Assembly (NCBI GenBank): GCA_027032855.1
Contig: JALVLX010000132.1
Coordinates: 1 to 11,187 of the forward strand
DNA length: 11,187 nt
Direction of reading: 5' to 3'
Origin: Flavobacteriales bacterium
GTDB taxonomy: Bacteria; Bacteroidota; Bacteroidia; Flavobacteriales; Flavobacteriaceae
The stretch's first letter is position 1, and each line of letters starts with the position of its first letter. Made by a program: the position numbers and the translations under genes. The notes beneath the pieces were generated by a model. The model was not told the origin of the DNA. It was given only the letters and a program-made list of their open reading frames with translations, and made no database searches. Below, one piece after another: positions 6,417-11,187 of this stretch.

Positions 6417-8039
6417 ATGAAAAGAATAATCAGTGGTATTTTTTTGGTCTTCACTTTGAGCCTTACGGCACAAAACCCGTATTTTGAGATTAGCAAACAA
6501 ATGGAAATCTATAATGATGCTCTCAAACAATTGTCAACAAATTACATAGATGACATCAATTTTGGCGATTTGATGCAAAAAAACACCAAACGCATGCTGA
6601 ATGGCTTGGACCGCTTCACGACTTTTTATGACGAACAGGGCATTTTGAACCAAAAGATGCGACAAGAAGGACACTTTGGCGGATTGGGGGTGCGGGTACG
6701 TTATAGAGACAGTTTGATTTTGGTTACGGATATTTTTATGGATACACCTGCTGCCGAAAAACTCAAAGCCGGCGATGAGATATGGAAAATTGGTGATAAA
6801 AAAGTATCAGAACTGTCAAGCAAAGTGGCTTCTACCCTTCTTAAAGGAGAAGCTGGTAGTGAAGTGGCATTGGAAATAAAACGCAACGGCAAAATGATAC
6901 CGGTCAAAATAAAGCGTGCCGATATCAAACTCGATGCTGTTACCGGCACCTATCTCGATGGAGATATTGGCTATATCCGGTTTGTAAAGTTTAACAAATT
7001 GGCTTCACGTCAGGTCAAAAAAGCGTTGTTAGACCTTAAAGAAAAGGGTGCTAAAAAACTGATTATTGATGTGCGTGGCAATCCGGGAGGCTTTCTCAAT
7101 GAAGTTGTCAAAATAGTAAACTTTTTTATCCCGCAAGGCAAGGTGGTAGTGACTACCAAGGGGCGTTTTGAAAAATTTAATAAAACTTACAGTACAAAAA
7201 ATCCGTCAGTTGATGAGGAAATTCCGGTGGTTATTTTGGTCAACAATCGTTCTGCATCGGCTTCCGAAATTTTGTCGGGAAGCTTGCAAGACTACGACCG
7301 TGCCGTTATTATTGGTGATACAACTTACGGTAAAGGTTTGGTGCAACGTACCTATAAACTCAAATACGGTACGTATATGAAGCAGACCATTTCAAAATAC
7401 TATATTCCTTCGGGGCGTTTGATACAAAAAATAGACTATTGGCATCGCGACAAAAACGGCAAACCGCTGTTGATGCGCGACAATTTGAAGGAAAAAGAAT
7501 TTAAAACCACCAATGGTAGAATAGTCCATAACTTGGGAGGTGTGGTGCCGGATATTGAAATGAAAACAGACATTACGGAAACGCTCATCAAAGATTTAAT
7601 AAATAAAAATATTTTGTTTGATTTTGCTACGTGGTACTATTATCACCAACCGCAACCCGCCAAACCGGAAGATTTTAAACTGACGGATCAAGATTTCGAC
7701 CGGTTATTAAAATTTATGGCGGATAAAGATTTATATCCAAAAAGTGATGCCGAAAAAATATTGGCAAAAGCCAAGAAAAAAGCACAAAAAGAGAACCAAG
7801 ATGCTACAGTTATCAAAATGTATGAAGAGCTGGAAAAATCATATAAATTGCACAATATTAATGTGTTGAGAAAATATAAAGACTATATTTTATCGGAATT
7901 GTCAAAAGATTTGATCAAGCGTTATTTTCAAAAAGACGCTTTGATAGAATACAATGTTAAGCACGATGCGGTTATTTTAAAAGCCAAGGAAGTTTTGAAC
8001 AATCCGAAGCAGTATAATAAGATATTGGGGAAAAAGTAA
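6417..8039 (+). CDS. C-terminal processing peptidase, S41 family, with PDZ domain
   Basis: A Sec signal peptide is visible at residues 1-18 (MKRIISGIFLVFTLSLTA, then QNP), so the enzyme acts in the periplasm or envelope. The PDZ domain (about 85-168) includes GGLGVRVRYRDSLILVTD and AGDEIWKIGDKKV. The S41 domain (about 175-345) shows RGNPGGFLNEV (220-230), NNRSASASEILSG (276-288) and GDTTYGKGLVQ (300-310). By alignment with E. coli Tsp the catalytic Ser-Lys pair is Ser281 and Lys306, 25 residues apart as in Tsp. A helical Lys/Glu-rich tail of about 150 residues completes the 540-residue protein. Such proteases trim or degrade envelope proteins from their C-termini; the substrate is not evident here. 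TAnnTTTG-like boxes in the upstream gap (6393-6409) have mismatches, so I do not call a promoter. Confidence 0.95.
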   Translation: MKRIISGIFLVFTLSLTAQNPYFEISKQMEIYNDALKQLSTNYIDDINFGDLMQKNTKRMLNGLDRFTTFYDEQGILNQKMRQEGHFGGLGVRVRYRDSLILVTDIFMDTPAAEKLKAGDEIWKIGDKKVSELSSKVASTLLKGEAGSEVALEIKRNGKMIPVKIKRADIKLDAVTGTYLDGDIGYIRFVKFNKLASRQVKKALLDLKEKGAKKLIIDVRGNPGGFLNEVVKIVNFFIPQGKVVVTTKGRFEKFNKTYSTKNPSVDEEIPVVILVNNRSASASEILSGSLQDYDRAVIIGDTTYGKGLVQRTYKLKYGTYMKQTISKYYIPSGRLIQKIDYWHRDKNGKPLLMRDNLKEKEFKTTNGRIVHNLGGVVPDIEMKTDITETLIKDLINKNILFDFATWYYYHQPQPAKPEDFKLTDQDFDRLLKFMADKDLYPKSDAEKILAKAKKKAQKENQDATVIKMYEELEKSYKLHNINVLRKYKDYILSELSKDLIKRYFQKDALIEYNVKHDAVILKAKEVLNNPKQYNKILGKK

Positions 8040-8069
8040 GTATCAAGTAGCATGTAACAAGTATCAAGT
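8040..8069. repeat. Short intergenic repeat flanking the toxin-antitoxin module
   Basis: GTATCAAGT occurs at 8040-8048 and 8061-8069 around TGTAACAAG (8053-8061). The same 9-mer occurs in inverse orientation at 8945-8953, on the other side of the module. The sequence is low in complexity, so the pairing may be coincidental. Confidence 0.5.
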
Positions 8070-8093
8070 TAAATAATCCGAAAAAAAGTTTTT

Positions 8094-8116
8094 TACGGAA
8101 AAATTCCGTACATTTG
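8094..8116 (+). promoter_or_regulatory. Promoter -7 box and overlapping palindromic operator of the toxin-antitoxin operon
   Basis: TACATTTG at 8109-8116 is an exact TAnnTTTG box, 30 bases before the antitoxin ATG. A perfect inverted repeat, TACGGAA-AAA-TTCCGTA (8094-8110, 7-base arms), overlaps its first two bases. Ribbon-helix-helix antitoxins repress their own operons by binding such palindromes, so this is the likely autoregulation site. The -33 region (about 8085-8090) is only T-rich. Confidence 0.7.
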
Positions 8117-8146
8117 CAATATAATAATTTTAAAAGCATATTAAAA

Positions 8147-8419
8147 ATGAACAGCAAGCAGGCAAGGTTTGAATTAAGATTAAATCAAGAAGATAAATTA
8201 TTTTTTGAGCAGGCATCTCAATTGGCCGGATTTAAAACCTTATCAAGTTTTGTGTTGACAGCATTGAGAAGTTATGCAACGAAAGTGTTTCAGGAGAATG
8301 AGAAAATTTTGATTTCACAAAAGGAAAAAGAAACATTTTTTGATGCGGTTTTTTCTAATGCGGAGCCAAATGATGCCTTAAAAAAAGCGACTACAAAATA
8401 CTTGAAAACGGATTTATGA
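8147..8419 (+). CDS. DUF1778 (TacA-type) ribbon-helix-helix antitoxin
   Basis: The 90-residue protein begins MNSKQARFELRLNQEDKLFF. It has the RHH pattern, a short beta strand (RFELRL) followed by two helices (EDKLFFEQASQLAG and LSSFVLTALRSYATKVF). The C-terminal tail (LISQKEKETFFDAVF ... PNDALKKATTKY) is the kind that wraps the GNAT toxin in TacA/TacT pairs. An in-frame TTG at 8114 is excluded because it lies inside the promoter box. The stop overlaps the toxin start by 4 bases (ATGA, 8416-8419), the usual coupling. Its three arginines use AGG, AGA and AGA, unlike dnaG. Family assignment is by pattern and partner. Confidence 0.9.
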   Translation: MNSKQARFELRLNQEDKLFFEQASQLAGFKTLSSFVLTALRSYATKVFQENEKILISQKEKETFFDAVFSNAEPNDALKKATTKYLKTDL

Positions 8420-8916
8420 CCTTTAAAAAAGCTTTGCTGCAAAAACAACACAATAGAGATTTGTTTGATTGCGGTGTGTCTTCACTTAACCATTACATTA
8501 AGAAACAAGCCGGTCAAGATGTTAGAAAAAAATTGTCAGTTTGTTTTGTTTTTACTGAACAAAATGATGTAAAAGGTTACTATACGCTTTCAGGAAATAG
8601 TATTCCTTTGGAAGATGTGCCGGAAAAATATCTTCATAAAATTCCCAAATCATATACCAATGTTCCTGTAATTTTATTAGGACGCTTGGCTATTGACAAG
8701 AGTTTTCACGGAAAAGGATTTGGAGAATATTTATTGATAGACGCTTTGAAAGAGTGTTGGACAGTTGCCAAAGAGAAAATTGGGGCAATGGCCGTAATTG
8801 TGGATCCGGTAAATGAAAATGCCGAAAAATTTTATCAAAAATATGGGTTTATTAAATTGGAAAAAAGTGGCAAAATGTTTATCCCGATGAATACAATCAA
8901 TAAACTTTTCGAATAA
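8416..8916 (+). CDS. GNAT-family acetyltransferase toxin (TacT/AtaT-like)
   Basis: Toxins of this family transfer acetyl from acetyl-CoA to the amino group of aminoacyl-tRNAs and so stop translation. The 166-residue product has the family features: an N-terminal FDCGVSSLNHYIKKQA (17-32), YYTLSGNSIPL (55-65), LLGRLAIDKSFHGKGFGEYLL (87-107) with the acetyl-CoA pyrophosphate loop (HGKGFG, 98-103), and a C-terminal NAEKFYQKYGF (135-145). Tyr140 sits at the position of the catalytic tyrosine of TacT. No key motif is missing, so it looks active. Two of three arginines use AGA. Translation is coupled to the antitoxin through ATGA. Which tRNA it modifies cannot be told. It converges on the TonB-like gene, 49 bases away. 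Confidence 0.93.
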   Translation: MTFKKALLQKQHNRDLFDCGVSSLNHYIKKQAGQDVRKKLSVCFVFTEQNDVKGYYTLSGNSIPLEDVPEKYLHKIPKSYTNVPVILLGRLAIDKSFHGKGFGEYLLIDALKECWTVAKEKIGAMAVIVDPVNENAEKFYQKYGFIKLEKSGKMFIPMNTINKLFE

Positions 8917-8965
8917 ATTTTGATTAACCCCTACTGACTAGACGCTTGTTACAAGATACTAGCAA

Positions 8966-9661
8966 CTAAAAGTTGTACGTAATATAACCTTGTTGGAGAG
9001 CCGGAGCATTATTGTCAGCATTAAAAAAACTGTCTAAAGCGGCTTCAACGGCACTTTCAATAAGACATTCGGCTTTGTTTGTAGATTTTTTGGGATTATA
9101 TTTAGCTTTGATGACCTTACCGCTTTGGTCTAATTGTATATCAACCACTATCAGACCGTTCATATATTCGGGACAAGTATAGAGTGGATTGGCCATGTAA
9201 ACATCATGCCGGTTTTTGATAAAATACCGGATGTTACTATTGCCGGTAAAGCGGACTTCCTTTTTGTCTTCTTGTTTTTTTGGTGTTTCTTGTTTGCCGG
9301 CATCTATGGCTTCTTGGTTTTGCTCACGGTTTTTGTAAAACTCTTCGAGTTCTTGTTCGTGATGTTGTCTGAATTCTTCAAAAGATTGTTCTTCCTGCAT
9401 GGCATTTGAGGCCATATTGGTTTTGTATTTTTGATTGATATACTTTTGAACATCAGGCAATTCCGGTTTTTCTTCGGGTTTTAAATCTTCAAAATTAAAA
9501 TCATCATCAATAAATTCTACGGCATAAGTTTCTTCTTTAGGTTCTTCTTGAAATCCCAACCTAAATAAAGACACAATAATAAGCATTTCGATAAACAAAG
9601 TTATCAAAAGAGCTTTTTCGGTGTGAGATAATTTACTGAGTAGTGCGTTAAGCTTCTTCAT
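8966..9661 (-). CDS. TonB-like C-terminal-domain protein with one membrane anchor
   Basis: The 231 residues comprise a short cytoplasmic start (about 1-16), one membrane helix (about 17-35, ALLITLFIEMLIIVSLF), and a long Glu/Lys/Gln-rich periplasmic stretch (about 38-135) likely to be helical or coiled coil (SFEEFRQHHEQELEEFYKNR). A C-terminal domain (about 136-231) has the TonB-C pattern seen in Bacteroidota (GLIVVDIQLDQSGKVIKAKYNP ... ESAVEAALDSFF ... QGYITYNF). Cys163 and Cys199 in this domain could pair. The linker is acidic rather than Pro-rich as in classic TonB, and no ExbB or ExbD is near, so it need not energise transport. The ATG overlaps the truB stop by 14 bases, implying translation coupled to truB. 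Confidence 0.75.
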   Translation of the reverse strand: MKKLNALLSKLSHTEKALLITLFIEMLIIVSLFRLGFQEEPKEETYAVEFIDDDFNFEDLKPEEKPELPDVQKYINQKYKTNMASNAMQEEQSFEEFRQHHEQELEEFYKNREQNQEAIDAGKQETPKKQEDKKEVRFTGNSNIRYFIKNRHDVYMANPLYTCPEYMNGLIVVDIQLDQSGKVIKAKYNPKKSTNKAECLIESAVEAALDSFFNADNNAPALQQGYITYNF

Positions 9662-10487
9662 TGTTTAAATTGTGTATCCAATCATTGATGCTAATAGCAT
9701 CATTAACGTCAAAGTTGCCTATTTTAGTACGTCGTAATGATGATAAATAAGCCCCCGATTGTAAAGCACGTCCAAAATCAAAAGCCAACGAGCGGATATA
9801 AGTACCTTTACTTACCTTAACTCTAAATGCTACTTCAGGCATATCAACTGATAAAATTTCAAATTCTTTTATCTCAATATCACGAGGTTTTATTTCTACG
9901 TTTTCGCCTTTACGGGCGTGTTCGTAAAGTTTTTTACCGTTTTTTTTAACAGCAGAAAAAATAGGAGGTAGCTGTTGTTGTTTACCAATAAAATTTCGGG
10001 CGGTTTCCAAAATCATTTCGGTGGTGATATGGTCCGTTGTAAAATGTTCATTAACAGTCGTTTCCAAATCATAAGAAGGGGTTGTTGCGCCAATATAAAA
10101 AGTGCCTGTGTATTCCTTATCCAAACCTTGATATTGGTTGATGGTTTTGGTGGCTTTGCCTACACAAACCAGTAATAATCCGGTAGCTAACGGATCCAAT
10201 GTACCGGCATGCCCGACTTTAAATTTTTTGAGATTAAATTTTTTTAAAATGGCATAACGCATTTTATTGACTACATCAAACGAGGTCCAATCTAAGGGCT
10301 TATCAATCAGCACGACTTGACCTTTGCGAAGTCTTTCGATTTCAGATTTTCGATTTGTTATTCCGTTCCCTTCTGGTTCGGGACGTTGCTTTGCTCCGTT
10401 TTTGGTTTCAGATTCGGGCACTGAGTGATTTTGCGAAGTATGAGCAAAATTGTACCGAAGTGCAGATTTTTGATTTGGTTGATCCAT
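9648..10487 (-). CDS. truB: tRNA pseudouridine-55 synthase TruB with a repeat-derived N-terminal extension
   Basis: TruB converts U55 in the T-loop of tRNAs to pseudouridine and also helps tRNA folding. The conserved enzyme starts near residue 56 (GQVVLIDKPLDWTSFDVVNKM). The motif KVGHAGTLDPLATGLL (90-105) holds the catalytic Asp98. LPPIFSAVKKNGKKLYEHAR and VSKGTYIRSLAFDFG are the other family motifs. Without the first 50 or so residues the length (about 229) fits the family in this phylum. Residues 2-23 are the translation of a family-B repeat, and NRKSEIE (45-51) comes from the AAATCTGAAATC motif. The only in-frame ATG before the catalytic part is at 10487; a GTG at codon 23 is the alternative. 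It sits between uppP and the TonB-like gene. Confidence 0.95.
   Translation of the reverse strand: MDQPNQKSALRYNFAHTSQNHSVPESETKNGAKQRPEPEGNGITNRKSEIERLRKGQVVLIDKPLDWTSFDVVNKMRYAILKKFNLKKFKVGHAGTLDPLATGLLLVCVGKATKTINQYQGLDKEYTGTFYIGATTPSYDLETTVNEHFTTDHITTEMILETARNFIGKQQQLPPIFSAVKKNGKKLYEHARKGENVEIKPRDIEIKEFEILSVDMPEVAFRVKVSKGTYIRSLAFDFGRALQSGAYLSSLRRTKIGNFDVNDAISINDWIHNLNNEEA
10419..10481. repeat. Family-B hairpin element, copy 4, inside the truB reading frame
   Basis: Reverse complement of the intergenic copies: on the minus strand CAACCAAAT, AAATCTG, GCACTTCGGTACAATTTTGC, a variable centre (ATACT), then TCGCAAAATCACTCAGTG. It begins 6 bases after the A of the truB ATG and stays open in the truB frame, encoding ALRYNFAHTSQNHSV. 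Confidence 0.85.
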
Positions 10488-10579
10488 AGATGCTTTGTTG
10501 TTTGATGATATTTAGTTGTTTTATAATTTTGAATTGAGGCGTAAGGAGTTGAGGAAAAGTTTTTGTTTTTCACTTAGAC

Positions 10580-10587
10580 GAAATATA
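10580..10587 (-). promoter_or_regulatory. Weak candidate -7 box upstream of truB
   Basis: On the minus strand TATATTTC, one mismatch from TAnnTTTG, follows a T-run and lies 92 bases before the truB ATG. No good -33 box was found. truB may instead be read from uppP. Confidence 0.2.
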
Positions 10588-10615
10588 TTAAAAAAAACTT
10601 TCAACTTTTAACTAA

Positions 10616-10638
10616 GGTTACTGAGCCTGTCGAAGTGC
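10616..10638. repeat. Short repeat sharing both ends of family B
   Basis: On the minus strand it starts GCACTTCGACAGG and ends CTCAGTAACC. The first 8 bases and, with one mismatch, the last 10 match the outer ends of the family-B cores (GCACTTCG ... CTCAGTGACC), as if the middle were missing. It lies 10 bases after the uppP stop codon, in the gap before truB. Confidence 0.45.
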
Positions 10639-10647
10639 AACTTTCAA

Positions 10648-11187
10648 CTAAATTATAAGCGGTCTGACAAAGAAGTGTATCAGCAGTAAAACAATTCCGA
10701 TAGCGATACGGTAGTAACCAAAGACTTTAAAACCTTTTTGGCTGACATAATTGATAAAAGTTTTGATGGCAATCATGGCTACGATGAAAGCGACTACGTT
10801 GCCAATAATCAGCAAGTTAATTTGGTGCGCTGACAAGTCAAGTCCATCTTGATAGTAATCCCAGAGTTTTTTTGCTGTCGCACCAAACATGGTGGGAACT
10901 GCTAAAAAGAATGAAAATTCGGTGGCTGTTTTGCGGTTCAATCCTTGTAGCATTCCACCTACAATGGTAGCGCCACTACGTGATACGCCGGGTATCATGG
11001 CAAGGGTTTGGTAGAACCCGATTTTCAAGGCACTTTTGTAATTGATATTTTCTTTGGTATTTTGACCGTACCAATCATCAATTTTCAATAAAATGACACC
11101 ACCTAAAATCAAAGTAATGGCAACAGTTAGCGGGCTTTCGAGCAACCGGTCAATCATTTTGTTGAGCAACAAACCCAGAAAAACCGC
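10648..11187 (-). CDS. uppP: Undecaprenyl-diphosphate phosphatase UppP (5' end cut by the window edge)
   Basis: UppP (BacA family) is an integral membrane enzyme that dephosphorylates undecaprenyl diphosphate after cell-wall and surface-glycan assembly, allowing reuse of the lipid carrier. The frame enters from the right edge and 179 C-terminal residues are visible, so roughly 85-90 N-terminal residues, including the first Glu-rich active-site motif, lie outside. The second signature, MIPGVSRSGATIVGGMLQGL, is encoded at about 10939-10998; its PGxSRSG loop is part of the active site. Hydrophobic helices before and after it (TVAITLILGGVILL; INLLIIGNVVAFIVAMIAI; IAIGIVLLLIHFFV) fit the family. 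truB follows after 160 bases. The uppP-truB order is common in Bacteroidota, as I recall. Confidence 0.95.
   Translation of the reverse strand, partial: AVFLGLLLNKMIDRLLESPLTVAITLILGGVILLKIDDWYGQNTKENINYKSALKIGFYQTLAMIPGVSRSGATIVGGMLQGLNRKTATEFSFFLAVPTMFGATAKKLWDYYQDGLDLSAHQINLLIIGNVVAFIVAMIAIKTFINYVSQKGFKVFGYYRIAIGIVLLLIHFFVRPLII

Noticed and set aside
8114..8146. Upstream TTG start for the antitoxin
   Set aside because: The TTG lies within the TACATTTG promoter box, so it would not be transcribed; the ATG at 8147 fits the family N-terminus.
8945..8975. Terminator between the toxin and the TonB-like gene
   Set aside because: Two small hairpins are possible (CTTGT-T-ACAAG and CAACT-AAA-AGTTG), but the stems are 5 base pairs, AT-rich and lack a following T-run.
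10358..10573. Separate 71-codon minus-strand gene upstream of truB
   Set aside because: It overlaps the truB start in another frame, is largely repeat-derived and matches no family I know.

Overview
The window reads as a conserved chromosomal segment of a Bacteroidota bacterium, most likely of class Flavobacteriia. The evidence is an AT-rich sequence, promoters of the Bacteroidota TTTG / TAnnTTTG type, little use of Shine-Dalgarno sites, a primase whose zinc ligands are missing (as I recall for Flavobacteriia), an HU-CCDC81/SPOR protein of the kind found in this phylum, and an uppP-truB pair typical of it. I see no prophage, insertion sequence, CRISPR array, rRNA or tRNA.

Layout, left to right. 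A DUF3267-type membrane zincin (minus, cut by the left edge) diverges from dnaG. A 350-base gap follows with palindromic repeats and the promoter of a membrane protein that joins a cytoplasmic HU-like region to a periplasmic SPOR domain. That gene is followed after 6 bases, in the same frame, by a small membrane-anchored protein of unknown function. About 740 bases of non-coding repeats separate it from the convergent dprA. dprA diverges from a C-terminal processing protease (ctp). Next comes a GNAT toxin and DUF1778-type antitoxin module with a clear promoter and a palindromic operator. The right part is a minus-strand cluster, uppP (cut by the right edge), truB, and a TonB-like protein whose start overlaps the truB stop.

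The housekeeping genes cover replication priming (DnaG), uptake and recombination of single-stranded DNA (DprA), periplasmic proteolysis (Ctp), tRNA pseudouridine-55 synthesis (TruB), recycling of the undecaprenyl carrier (UppP) and probably septal peptidoglycan binding (SPOR protein). The toxin-antitoxin pair looks like an accessory insertion: its arginine codons are mostly AGA/AGG, whereas dnaG uses almost only CGN.

The most unusual content is the repeat system. Family A is a short palindrome (ACCCC-TAC-GGGGT and variants) that recurs mostly at 51 to 53 base spacing in two intergenic regions, in one place as a perfect 53-base tandem repeat. Family B is a roughly 50-base imperfect hairpin element (CTCGGTACAATTTTGC ... 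GCAAAATCACTCGGTGACC). Twice it follows an A palindrome in a composite of about 90 bases. A fourth B copy lies inside the truB reading frame and supplies most of the first half of an extra N-terminal segment of about 50 residues. I found no convincing new defence or metabolic system; the repeats and the TruB extension deserve the second look.
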